From: an uncultured Eubacteriales bacterium
GTDB lineage: Bacteria > Bacillota > Clostridia > Oscillospirales > Oscillospiraceae
NCBI GenBank assembly: GCA_900552725.1
Contig: USAT01000049.1
Coordinates: 1-13,380 of the forward strand
Length of the DNA stretch: 13,380 bases
Direction: 5' to 3'
Shown: piece by piece, positions 1 to 6,305 of the stretch
Layout of the letters: each line of letters starts with the position of its first letter
How positions within the stretch are numbered: the first letter of the stretch is position 1
Position numbers and translations under genes: made by a program
Notes under the pieces: model-generated
What the model saw: the letters and a program-made list of their open reading frames with translations, nothing else
Told to the model about the DNA's origin: nothing
The model's database searches: none

Positions 1-1
1 C

Positions 2-157
2 CGGGCCGCCCGGGATCAGCGCCGCGCCGCCATGGACGAGGATGTCCGCCAGTGGCACGACGAGGTGCAGGAGAACCGCCTCCGGGCCCAGGAAAACCGG
101 GAGAAGCTCCAGGAGAAGCTGACCCAGCTCCGTCAGCGGATCGACCGGTATCTGTAA
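2..157 (+). CDS. 3' end of an unidentified coiled-coil protein (partial)
   Basis: An open frame enters from the left edge and ends at a TAA at 155-157, giving the last 51 residues of a protein. They are extremely rich in Arg, Glu and Gln, with Leu/Ile at heptad-like spacing (for example QENREKLQEKLTQLRQRI), so the C-terminus is a long amphipathic helix or coiled coil ending in RYL. MerR-family regulators and several small cytoplasmic proteins end like this, but nothing visible decides the family. The internal ATG at 32 has no ribosome binding site, so I treat this as a truncated gene rather than a short one. Function is unknown. Confidence 0.6.
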   Translation, partial: RAARDQRRAAMDEDVRQWHDEVQENRLRAQENREKLQEKLTQLRQRIDRYL

Positions 158-163
158 AAAAGC

Positions 164-192
164 TTGCGGTATGGGCCGCGTTATGATACCAT
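164..192 (+). promoter_or_regulatory. possible promoter of the first degV gene
   Basis: TTGCGG (164-169) and TACCAT (187-192) are separated by 17 bases; an overlapping TATGAT (182-187) is closer to a -10 box but lacks a -35 partner. A short GCCCG-cttc-CGGGC hairpin (204-217) would lie in the leader. The boxes are weak, so read-through from the gene on the left is equally possible. Confidence 0.3.
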
Positions 193-242
193 AAAGATAT
201 CCCGCCCGCTTCCGGGCATTGATTCAAAAGGAACAAATACAT

Positions 243-1094
243 ATGAATATAAAAATTTCCGCAGACAGCACCTGCGACCTGTCCCCCGAGCTGATCGCCC
301 GCTATGACATCGGCATCTCGCCCCTGTACATCGTCCGGGACGGCGAATCCCTGGTGGATGGCGTGGACATCACCCCCGACGAGATCTACGCCCATGTAGA
401 GAAGGGCGGCAGCATGTGCTCCACGGCGGCGGTGTCGGTGTACGACTATGTGGAGTTCTTCCGCAAGGAGCTGGAGAGCGCCGACGCGGTGGTGCACTTC
501 CACATCTCCGGCGAGATGTCCGCCTGCTATCAGAACGCCTGCATCGCGGCGACGGAAGTGGGCAATGTCTACCCCGTGGACGCCCGCAATCTCTCCACCG
601 GCATCGGATTGCTGGTGCTGGAGGCGGCGGAGCTGGCCCAAAAGGGCGAGCTGACCGCCCAGGAGATCCAGAAGCGGATGAACCAGCGGCGTGAGTTGCT
701 GGACGTCAGCTTCGTGGTGGAGCAGTTGGGCTATCTCCGCAAGGGCGGCCGCTGCTCCAGCGTGGCGGCTCTGGGCGCCAATGTGCTGTCCCTGCGGCCC
801 TGCATCCAGGTGAAGGACGGCAAGATGGGCGTGGGCAAGAAGTACCGGGGCGCCTATCAGAAGTGCCTGCTGCAATACGTGAAGGAGCGCCTGGAGGGCC
901 ACGACGACATCGACCTCCACCGCATTTTCATCACCGAGTCCGGCGGCTTCACACCGGAGGAGGTGGCCCAGGTGGCCGAGGCGGTGCGGAGCTATCAGCC
1001 CTTTGAAGAGGTGCTGCACACCCGCGCCGGCTGCACGGTCTCCAGCCACTGCGGTCCCCGCACGCTGGGTATTCTGTACTTCCACACGAAATGA
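243..1094 (+). CDS. DegV family fatty-acid-binding protein (first copy)
   Basis: This encodes 283 residues, the normal DegV length. DegV proteins bind a long-chain fatty acid and, as FakB-type partners, can present it to the kinase FakA in Gram-positive bacteria. Whether this copy is a FakB is not shown here, as no FakA gene is in view. Visible family signatures in order are an N-terminal ISADSTCDL, HISGEMSACYQNACIAA (about residue 90), DARNLSTG (about 113), LGYLRKGGRCSS (about 160) and the C-terminal SSHCGPRTLGILYF. I chose the ATG at 243 because AAAGGA (227-232) lies at proper distance. An in-frame upstream start at 219 would leave that site inside the gene. A second degV follows across the DUF1836 gene. 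Confidence 0.92.
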   Translation: MNIKISADSTCDLSPELIARYDIGISPLYIVRDGESLVDGVDITPDEIYAHVEKGGSMCSTAAVSVYDYVEFFRKELESADAVVHFHISGEMSACYQNACIAATEVGNVYPVDARNLSTGIGLLVLEAAELAQKGELTAQEIQKRMNQRRELLDVSFVVEQLGYLRKGGRCSSVAALGANVLSLRPCIQVKDGKMGVGKKYRGAYQKCLLQYVKERLEGHDDIDLHRIFITESGGFTPEEVAQVAEAVRSYQPFEEVLHTRAGCTVSSHCGPRTLGILYFHTK

Positions 1095-1137
1095 CAAAGA
1101 AAGAACACCCCCGCGGGGGTGTTCTTTCTTTGTCATT
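1090..1137 (+). terminator. 48-base perfect palindrome, bidirectional terminator
   Basis: The two 24-base arms are exactly complementary (centre CCCCCGCGGGGG at 1108-1119) and contain A/G-rich and T/C-rich tails that can serve as U-tracts in both directions. The left arm begins inside the last Lys codon of degV and includes its TGA stop. It lies between convergent genes. Confidence 0.85.
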
Positions 1138-1153
1138 GGTGCGGTAAAACATT

Positions 1154-1190
1154 GTAGGGGCGGACAGAGTCGTCCGCCCCTACGATTTTT
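1154..1190. repeat. GC-rich inverted repeat with T-tract between convergent genes
   Basis: GTAGGGGCGGAC (1154-1165) and its exact complement GTCCGCCCCTAC (1172-1183) enclose a 6-base loop, followed by GATTTTTATCTTTT. It may act as a second terminator. Repeats starting GTAGGGGCGG are, from memory, common between genes in Oscillospiraceae genomes, so it may instead be a dispersed REP-like element. No second copy occurs in this window. Confidence 0.6.
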
Positions 1191-1201
1191 ATCTTTTGCT
1201 G

Positions 1202-1807
1202 TTACTCCGGTTCTCTTAGCGCCACGGCCTCCTCGGTGAAGGGGGTGTCCTGCAGATCCAGCAGCTTGGTGGTCAGCAGGCGGGAGAAGTTGGTCATCAC
1301 CCCTGTGGACAGCACGAAGCTGTTCACGTCCGCCTGATCCGCCGTGTCCGCCGCCAGAAGCTGGGCGGCCATGCCCTCCACCATGGATACGAAGATCCGG
1401 GCCGAGTCGGTGTACTGCTCCACAAAGGCCTCGTAGGTCTTTTTGACCTCCTCCTCCGTCAGTCCGTTGGGCAGGATCTTCTGGATCTCCGACATGGTCA
1501 GGCTCTGCTTCAAGGCACAGATCATGATGAGATAGGCGATGTGGATGCGGTTATACTTCTTCTTTTCCGGCGCGGGCATCAGCTTCATGCGCACATAGTT
1601 GTTGATGGCGCTGGTGGTGATGATCTGCTCCTCCTTCTCCTTCCTGGGCAGGAAGGGGAGGTAGCGGCTCAGCAGCGTCAGCACCTGATCCATATAAAGG
1701 CCCAGCGTGGGAATCTGCTCCCAGGTGGGCAGGCGATAGTGCTGCAGATAGTGGCTCCACCGCCGCAGCTTGCCGGCCACCAGCCGGGAATCGTATTTTT
1801 CGTGCAT
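1202..1807 (-). CDS. DUF1836 domain protein, putative MerR-like regulator
   Basis: This encodes 201 residues. The start is the ATG at 1807, preceded by a purine-rich GGAGAGAGGGAGAC site; the frame stays open further upstream but has no binding site there. The middle matches the DUF1836 pattern: a LPTWEQIP..GLYMDQV helix (about 26-41), then SAINNYVRMKLMPAPEKKKY (about 69-88) and HIAYLIMICALKQSLTMSEI. That arrangement resembles a MerR-type winged helix-turn-helix, so a DNA-binding role is plausible, but the family is uncharacterised. It ends convergently with the first degV and is transcribed divergently from the second. This suggests that it may control one or both; that is inference. Confidence 0.8.
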   Translation of the reverse strand: MHEKYDSRLVAGKLRRWSHYLQHYRLPTWEQIPTLGLYMDQVLTLLSRYLPFLPRKEKEEQIITTSAINNYVRMKLMPAPEKKKYNRIHIAYLIMICALKQSLTMSEIQKILPNGLTEEEVKKTYEAFVEQYTDSARIFVSMVEGMAAQLLAADTADQADVNSFVLSTGVMTNFSRLLTTKLLDLQDTPFTEEAVALREPE

Positions 1808-1841
1808 GTGTCTCCCTCTCTCCGGATGCGTATTTACCAGA

Positions 1842-1870
1842 AGTATAACACATACTGTGAAAAATGACAA
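1842..1870 (-). promoter_or_regulatory. promoter of the DUF1836 gene
   Basis: On the minus strand TTGTCA (1870-1865) and TATACT (1847-1842) are separated by exactly 17 bases, about 35 bases upstream of the ATG. Confidence 0.7.
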
Positions 1871-1889
1871 GTCAAACCGCGCCACGGTA

Positions 1890-1917
1890 TTGACATGTCT
1901 CAAAAAGTCGATATAAT
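1890..1917 (+). promoter_or_regulatory. promoter of the second degV gene
   Basis: Perfect TTGACA (1890-1895) and perfect TATAAT (1912-1917) are separated by 16 bases, 35 bases upstream of the start. Its -35 box lies about 20 bases from the -35 of the divergent DUF1836 promoter, so one bound protein could affect both. Confidence 0.8.
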
Positions 1918-1952
1918 AATATGCATCATTAGATACAAACGAGGTATTCATT

Positions 1953-2834
1953 ATGTCCTTTGCCATCTCCACCGATACTTCCGCCAATCTGCCCACCGCG
2001 GAGCTGCAATGGCACCAGTTATACCTGCTGCCCTTTTCCTATATTGTCGACGATGTCGAGCACCAGTGCCTCGACCTGACCGCCTTTGACGGCGACGCCT
2101 ACTATGAAATGCTGCGCCATACCCCCGCCAGCACCTCCATGATCTCCATGGATCAGTACCGCCGGTTGTGGGAGCCCCTGCTGCAGGAGGGCCAGGACGT
2201 GCTGCATGTGGGCATGTCCTCCGGCATCAGCGGCGCGTACCAGTCGGCGGTGATGGCCGCCCGTGAGCTGCGTGAGGCGTATCCCGATCGCCGCCTGGTG
2301 GTGTTCGATACCCGCGCCGCCTCGCTGGGCGAGGGCATCCAGGTGCTCCACGCCGCCACCTGCCGCGAGGCGGGCTATCCCCTGGACGAGACGGTGCGTG
2401 AGCTGACGGAGCTGCGTCCCCGCATCCGCCAGATCTTCACCGTGGACGACCTGATGCACCTGCGCCGGGGCGGCCGCGTGTCCGCCGTGTCCGCCGCCGT
2501 GGGCACCGCGCTGCGGATCAAGCCCCTGCTGAAGGGGGACGAGGCGGGCCGCATCGTGGTGTTCGGCAAGGTGCAGGGCCGCAAGCGTTCCGTCCGGGCT
2601 CTGGCCGACAACTTCGCCGCCAATGCCGAGCTGCTGGGCCGCTGGCCCGTGGGCATCGCCCACGCCGGATGCCGGGACGAGGCCCTGGCCCTGGCCGCCA
2701 TGCTGAAGGTGCATGACCCCAAGGCCCGTATCATCGTGGTGGACTACGAGCCCGTCACCGGCAGCCATGTGGGCCCCGGCGCGCTGGCCATGTTCTATGT
2801 GGCCAAGGAGCCGTGGCCTTCGGCTATTTGCTGA
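1953..2834 (+). CDS. DegV family fatty-acid-binding protein (second copy)
   Basis: This encodes 293 residues. Family signatures are ISTDTSANLP at the N-terminus, MSSGISGAYQSAVMAA (about 89-104), FDTRAASLGEG (about 118), DDLMHLRRGGRVSAVSAAVG (about 167) and GSHVGPGALAMFY near the end. The start ATG follows GAGG (1941-1944) with an 8-base spacer. It is clearly a diverged paralogue of the first copy rather than a recent duplicate. The two genes would load different acyl chains if both are FakB-like, which is a family-based guess. A weak CCGCC/GGCGG hairpin (2842-2858) follows the stop but has only three Ts. Confidence 0.92.
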   Translation: MSFAISTDTSANLPTAELQWHQLYLLPFSYIVDDVEHQCLDLTAFDGDAYYEMLRHTPASTSMISMDQYRRLWEPLLQEGQDVLHVGMSSGISGAYQSAVMAARELREAYPDRRLVVFDTRAASLGEGIQVLHAATCREAGYPLDETVRELTELRPRIRQIFTVDDLMHLRRGGRVSAVSAAVGTALRIKPLLKGDEAGRIVVFGKVQGRKRSVRALADNFAANAELLGRWPVGIAHAGCRDEALALAAMLKVHDPKARIIVVDYEPVTGSHVGPGALAMFYVAKEPWPSAIC

Positions 2835-2877
2835 ACATCTGCCGCCTCTCTCCGGCGGACTTTGTGCGTCCTGCCCA

Positions 2878-2907
2878 TAGACACGGCCCCAGGGATAAGC
2901 CTATAAT
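2878..2907 (+). promoter_or_regulatory. promoter of the cysteine leader-cysK-cysE operon
   Basis: TAGACA (2878-2883) and perfect TATAAT (2902-2907) are separated by 18 bases. Transcription should begin near 2914, leaving about 27 bases before the leader peptide start. No T-box hallmarks are present in the roughly 250-base leader. Confidence 0.65.
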
Positions 2908-2940
2908 AACAGTAGACTTTTGAAAGGGAGAAAACATCGT

Positions 2941-3045
2941 ATGATGCTTCGCGCCTGTTGTGATAGCTGTCTGTCCATGTGTTGCATGGGCACGCTTCGC
3001 TGTGCGCTGGAAGGTCATACGGTTTCCCACCGCGTCGAGAAATAG
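2941..3045 (+). CDS. cysteine-rich leader peptide of cysK-cysE (34 residues)
   Basis: A short frame begins with tandem ATG codons after AAAGGGAG (2923-2930) and stops at TAG (3043-3045). The first 16 residues are MMLRACCDSCLSMCCM, with a further Cys at residue 21, so six of the first 21 residues are Cys, at 6, 7, 10, 14, 15 and 21. Five of the six Cys codons are TGT, whereas both degV genes to the left use TGC at every Cys I read. The C-terminal part (EGHTVSHRVEK) has no obvious function. It lies between a good promoter and an intrinsic terminator in front of cysteine biosynthesis genes. This is the position and composition expected of a peptide whose translation senses charged tRNA-Cys. Cys-rich leader peptides attenuating sulfur operons are described in mycobacteria; I know of no established family for this one. 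Confidence 0.8.
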   Translation: MMLRACCDSCLSMCCMGTLRCALEGHTVSHRVEK

Positions 3046-3083
3046 GCGCGGAAGGTGTGTTGATTCACGCAGAGGGTGTATGA
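3015..3083 (+). promoter_or_regulatory. candidate antiterminator pairing
   Basis: TCATAC (3015-3020), inside the leader gene, is identical to the first six bases of the terminator 3' arm and can pair with GTATGA (3078-3083) of the 5' arm; a G-U extends it. CCC (3026-3028) could add three pairs with GGG (3074-3076) across a 4-base bulge. A ribosome halted at Cys14/15 would leave this segment free, while one reaching the stop would cover part of it. This structure was found by eye, without energy calculation. Confidence 0.4.
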
Positions 3084-3107
3084 GCTTCATACACCCTCTG
3101 TTTTTTT
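3070..3107 (+). terminator. attenuator terminator upstream of cysK
   Basis: CAGAGGGTGTATGA (3070-3083) and its exact complement (3087-3100) form a 14-pair stem with a 3-base loop, directly followed by seven Ts (3101-3107). It lies 24 bases after the leader stop codon and 60 bases before cysK. No other promoter with good boxes lies between it and cysK, so transcription must pass it to express the operon. Confidence 0.88.
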
Positions 3108-3167
3108 GCGCATAGCATGAGACGAATGAAAAAAAGATCATTATAGAGAAAAGAAAGGACAGATCTT

Positions 3168-4097
3168 ATGGCCATCTATCATTCCGTATCCCAGCTTGTG
3201 GGCAATACCCCCCTGCTGAGCGTGGACAACTACGGCCGCCGGCGTCAACTGGACGCCGCCATCCTGGTAAAGCTGGAGCGCTTCAACCCCGCGGGAAGCG
3301 CCAAGGACCGCGTCGCCCTGGAGATGCTGGATCAGGCGGAGGCCACCGGCGCGCTGCAGCCCGGCGGCACCGTCATCGAGCCCACCTCCGGCAATACCGG
3401 CATCGGCCTGGCGGCCATGGCCGTGGCCCGGGGCTATCACGTGATCCTCACCATGCCCGCCTCCATGAGCGCCGAGCGCCGTGCGCTGCTGAAGGCCTAC
3501 GGCGCGGAGCTGGTGCTGGTGGCGGAGGGCGGCATGGCCGGTGCCGTGGCCAAGGCGGAGGAGCTGGCCGCCTCCATCCCCAACAGCTTCATCCCCGGCC
3601 AGTTCGATAACCCCGCTAACCCCGCCGCCCACTATAAGACCACCGGCCCGGAGATCTGGCGGGATACCGAGGGCCATGTGGACATCTTCGTGGCGGGCGT
3701 GGGCACCGGCGGCACCATCAGCGGCACCGGCCGCTATCTGAAGGAGCAAAACCCCAACGTCCGTATCGTGGCGGTGGAGCCCGCCGCCTCACCCCTGCTG
3801 AGCCAGGGCCACGCGGGCCCTCACGGCTTGCAGGGCATCGGCGCCAACTTCGTCCCCGGCAACTATGACGCCAGCCTGGTGGACGAGATCGTCACCGTCA
3901 CCGACGAGGACGCCTATCACACCGGCCGCCTGCTGGCCCGTACCGAGGGTATCATGGCCGGCATCACCTCCGGCGCGGCCCTGTGGGCCGCCGATGAGCT
4001 GGCCCGCCGCCACGAGAACAAGGGCAAGACCATCGTGGCTCTGCTGCCGGACGATGGCAGCCGTTACCTGTCCACACCCCTTTGGTCGGAGGAATAA
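3168..4097 (+). CDS. cysK: cysteine synthase A (O-acetylserine sulfhydrylase)
   Basis: This encodes 309 residues, typical of CysK. The PLP enzyme converts O-acetylserine and sulfide to L-cysteine in the cytoplasm. Visible signatures are VGNTPLL (11-17), NPAGSAKDR (40-48) with the PLP lysine K46, the substrate loop TSGNTG (73-78), the phosphate-binding loop GTGGTISG (179-186) and TSGAA (267-271), whose Ser contacts the pyridine nitrogen. The start is set by GAAAGGAC at 3153-3160. The gene stands behind the Cys-rich leader and terminator, so it is probably controlled by cysteine supply. The cysE start lies 2 bases past its stop. CBS-like or CysM activity is less likely given the length and the cysE partner. 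Confidence 0.95.
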   Translation: MAIYHSVSQLVGNTPLLSVDNYGRRRQLDAAILVKLERFNPAGSAKDRVALEMLDQAEATGALQPGGTVIEPTSGNTGIGLAAMAVARGYHVILTMPASMSAERRALLKAYGAELVLVAEGGMAGAVAKAEELAASIPNSFIPGQFDNPANPAAHYKTTGPEIWRDTEGHVDIFVAGVGTGGTISGTGRYLKEQNPNVRIVAVEPAASPLLSQGHAGPHGLQGIGANFVPGNYDASLVDEIVTVTDEDAYHTGRLLARTEGIMAGITSGAALWAADELARRHENKGKTIVALLPDDGSRYLSTPLWSEE

Positions 4098-4099
4098 TC

Positions 4100-4960
4100 A
4101 TGTACGAGGATCATATCTGCACCGCGGCCAAGATCATGGCCGAGACCATGAAAAACGCCGATATCCCCATGTATGGCGCGCGCCTGCGCCTGCCGGAGCG
4201 CAAGGCCATCATCGCCCTGCTGAAGGAGATGCGCCAGCTGCTGTTCCCCGCCTACTTCGGCGACCCCGCCCTGATGACCCTGGCGGCGGCGGACTACGCC
4301 GCGCTGCTGCTGGAGCGGATCGAGACCGGCCTTGCCAAGCAGATCGCCCTGGCCCTGCCGGTGGAGCAGGAGGATCAGGCGCCCCGCATCGCCCGGGAGG
4401 TGGTGGATCAACTGCCCCGCATCCAGAAGCTGCTGCTGACGGATATCGACGCCATCTTTGACGGCGACCCCGCCGCCCAGAACCGGGAGGAGATCGTCCT
4501 GGCCTATCCGGGCCTGTTCGCCATCTTCGCCTACCGGGTCAGCCACGAGCTGTACCTGCGCCATGTGCCCACCATCCCCCGCATGATGTCCGAGTATGCC
4601 CACAGCCGCACCGGTATCGACATCCACCCCGGCGCACAGATCGGCAGCTACTTTTTCATCGACCACGGCACCGGCATCGTGGTGGGCGAGACCACCGTCA
4701 TCGGCGACCATGTGAAGCTGTACCAGGGCGTGACACTGGGCGCCCTCAGTCCCCGGGGCGGCCGCGCCCACAGCAGCGGCAAGCGCCATCCCACCGTGGG
4801 CGACGGCGCCACCATCTACTCCGGCGCCTCCATCTTCGGCGGCGAGACCACCATCGGCGAGAACGCCGTGGTAGGCGGCAACGCCTTCCTGACCGAGTCG
4901 GTGGCGGACAACGCCCGCGTGGTGATCCGGCCCCCCGAGACCATCATCCACAATTTATAA
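4100..4960 (+). CDS. cysE: serine O-acetyltransferase
   Basis: This encodes 286 residues. It transfers acetyl from acetyl-CoA to L-serine, supplying the substrate of CysK. The N-terminal half is helical (about 1-150). The C-terminal half is a left-handed beta-helix of hexapeptide repeats (about 170-280) with IDIHPGAQIG (173-182, D174) and FIDHGTGIVVGE (186-197, H189), the expected catalytic Asp/His region, then KRHPTVGDG. I start at the ATG at 4100 because GGAGGA (4088-4093), inside the end of cysK, is well placed; this implies translational coupling. The chain ends in IIHNL. In known SAT-CysK complexes a C-terminal Ile enters the CysK active site, so Leu here makes complex formation uncertain. 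Confidence 0.93.
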   Translation: MYEDHICTAAKIMAETMKNADIPMYGARLRLPERKAIIALLKEMRQLLFPAYFGDPALMTLAAADYAALLLERIETGLAKQIALALPVEQEDQAPRIAREVVDQLPRIQKLLLTDIDAIFDGDPAAQNREEIVLAYPGLFAIFAYRVSHELYLRHVPTIPRMMSEYAHSRTGIDIHPGAQIGSYFFIDHGTGIVVGETTVIGDHVKLYQGVTLGALSPRGGRAHSSGKRHPTVGDGATIYSGASIFGGETTIGENAVVGGNAFLTESVADNARVVIRPPETIIHNL

Positions 4961-4961
4961 G

Positions 4962-4989
4962 AAAAGGGAGGCCGACGGCCTCCTTTTTT
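4962..4989 (+). terminator. intrinsic terminator after cysE
   Basis: GGAGGCC (4967-4973) and GGCCTCC (4977-4983) form a stem with loop GAC, extended by a G-U pair and AAAA/TTTT, with six Ts at 4984-4989. It begins 1 base after the cysE stop and ends the operon. Confidence 0.9.
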
Positions 4990-5098
4990 CCTGTCCCGGC
5001 ATATTCCTCTGTCCGTTCTGCCATACTAAACGGCGAAAAGTCGGGGAGGGGCTGAAACATTTTGCCGTCCTCGTGCGTCTTTACCATAGATTGACAGA

Positions 5099-5127
5099 TT
5101 GACAAATGAGGCTGCCTCATGTATGCT
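5099..5127 (+). promoter_or_regulatory. promoter with dyad in the spacer
   Basis: TTGACA (5099-5104) and TATGCT (5122-5127) are separated by 17 bases. The spacer holds a perfect inverted repeat, ATGAGG-CTG-CCTCAT (5106-5120), a typical place for a repressor or MerR-type activator. A second TTGACA at 5091 gives a tandem -35. AGGCTGCCT (5109-5117) is also the exact complement of AGGCAGCCT (5143-5151) just downstream of the expected start site. Confidence 0.6.
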
Positions 5128-5169
5128 GGAAAAAAGCGAAACAGGCAGCCTGCGCGAAAGGAAACCATT

Positions 5170-6153
5170 ATGGCAGAATTACTCGTCAATACCGGGGCCG
5201 TCCTGGCCAACTACCGGCGCTATGCCGGCGGTGGTCAGGTGATCCCCGTTCTCAAGGGCAACGGCTACGGCCTGGGCGCACAGCAGCTGCGCGGGCTGCT
5301 GGCGAAGGAGGGCGTCACCCTGTTCGCCTGCGCCGCCGTGGAGGAGGCGCTGGAGCTGGCACAGCCGGACACGGAGCTGCTGCTGATGAGCTGCGTCCAC
5401 GATCCGACGCTGCTGCGCGCCCTGCTCCAGCGGCGGGTGATCCTCTCGGTGGAGAGCCTGGCCCAGGCTCAGGCCATCGACGCCCTGCATATGGACGCCC
5501 GGATCCACTTGGCGGTGGACACCGGCTTTGGTCGCTTCGGCTTCCTGCCGGAGCAGGTGCAGGACATGAAGCGGGTCTTTGACCTGCCCAACGTGAAGGT
5601 GCAGGGCATCTATTCCCACTTCCGCGGCCCTGCCGCCGCCCTGGCGCAGTTCGCCCGGTTCAGCCGGGTGCTGCTGGAGCTGGACGGCTATCCCGTGGGG
5701 CTGCGCCACATCGCCGCCACCCATACGGCGGACGTGCCCCAGTACCGCCTGGACGCGGTACGCATCGGCTCCGGCCTCACCGGCATCGGCGGCGGCACCC
5801 CGGCGGCTACGCTGCAGGCCGCCGTATGCACCGTGCACCGCCTGAAGAAGGGCGACCGGGTGGGCTATGGCGACGCCCTGCTGCGCCGGGATACGGAGAT
5901 CGCCGTCCTGGATGTGGGCACAGCGGACGGCGCGTTCACCTACCGCTACCGGGGCCTCCGGGCCTGCTGGCAGCAGCGGAAACGCTGGGTCACCATCAAC
6001 GGCACCCGCGTCCCGGTCATCAGCCCACCGGGCATGACCCATACCCTGGTGGATGTGACGGGCCTTGGCTGCCGCCCCAGCGACGTGGCGGTGATCCCCC
6101 ACGACCTGGTGCTGACCAGCCCCAGCGTCCCCCGCCGGTATACAGAGGAATGA
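5170..6153 (+). CDS. alanine racemase-like PLP enzyme
   Basis: This encodes 327 residues, shorter than the usual 360-390 of alanine racemase. The start is the ATG at 5170 with AAAGGA (5157-5162) upstream; an earlier in-frame ATG at 5119 sits in the promoter. The fold-type III pattern is clear: VLKGNGYGLG (27-36; PLP lysine K29), AVDTGFGRFGF (115-125), SHFRG (149-153), VRIGSG (197-202; R198, the pyridine-nitrogen Arg) and DRVGYGD (229-235; Y233, the catalytic Tyr position). Two active-site entry elements differ from classical Alr: GYADG is replaced by GTADG (T251) and the MD pair by MT (289-290). It may therefore use another amino acid or be a poor racemase. Its own promoter separates it from cysKE. 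Confidence 0.8.
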   Translation: MAELLVNTGAVLANYRRYAGGGQVIPVLKGNGYGLGAQQLRGLLAKEGVTLFACAAVEEALELAQPDTELLLMSCVHDPTLLRALLQRRVILSVESLAQAQAIDALHMDARIHLAVDTGFGRFGFLPEQVQDMKRVFDLPNVKVQGIYSHFRGPAAALAQFARFSRVLLELDGYPVGLRHIAATHTADVPQYRLDAVRIGSGLTGIGGGTPAATLQAAVCTVHRLKKGDRVGYGDALLRRDTEIAVLDVGTADGAFTYRYRGLRACWQQRKRWVTINGTRVPVISPPGMTHTLVDVTGLGCRPSDVAVIPHDLVLTSPSVPRRYTEE

Positions 6154-6217
6154 AAAAAGCGCCGCGGACGGCTGTCCGGATGGCTATAAGAATGGAATAG
6201 TATAATTTCTTTATTAC

Positions 6218-6251
6218 AGAAAGCGGCATGACCGAAGTCATGCCGCTTTCT
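6218..6251. terminator. bidirectional terminator with UUCG-type loop
   Basis: AGAAAGCGGCATGAC (6218-6232) pairs exactly with 6237-6251 around a 4-base loop. The loop reads CGAA on plus and the very stable C(TTCG)G on minus, with T-rich sequence on both sides. It serves the racemase-like gene and the convergent methyltransferase, and marks the left border of the restriction-modification island. Confidence 0.85.
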
Positions 6252-6305
6252 ATTTTACCGGATTTGATTCAAAGGCAAAATTATATCTGAATAGTTCTGC
6301 TTACT

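Noticed and set aside
2842..2858. A terminator after the second degV gene
   Set aside because: The CCGCC/GGCGG stem is only five pairs with three Ts following; too weak to list as a feature.
2824..3141. A minus-strand frame across the cys leader region
   Set aside because: No ribosome binding site and no recognisable product; the plus strand here carries a promoter, leader peptide and terminator in good order.
2914..3167. A T-box riboswitch for tRNA-Cys
   Set aside because: No T-box bulge sequence (UGGNACCGCG-like) or specifier stem could be seen, and the leader is dominated by a translated short frame.
5119..5169. An N-terminal extension of the racemase-like protein from the ATG at 5119
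   Set aside because: That ATG overlaps the promoter -10 region, while the ATG at 5170 has an AAAGGA site and matches the family start.
5179..6102. A long minus-strand open frame opposite the racemase-like gene
   Set aside because: Its composition is low-complexity (Gln, His, Ala, Gly), it has no motif, and it mirrors the codon bias of the real gene.
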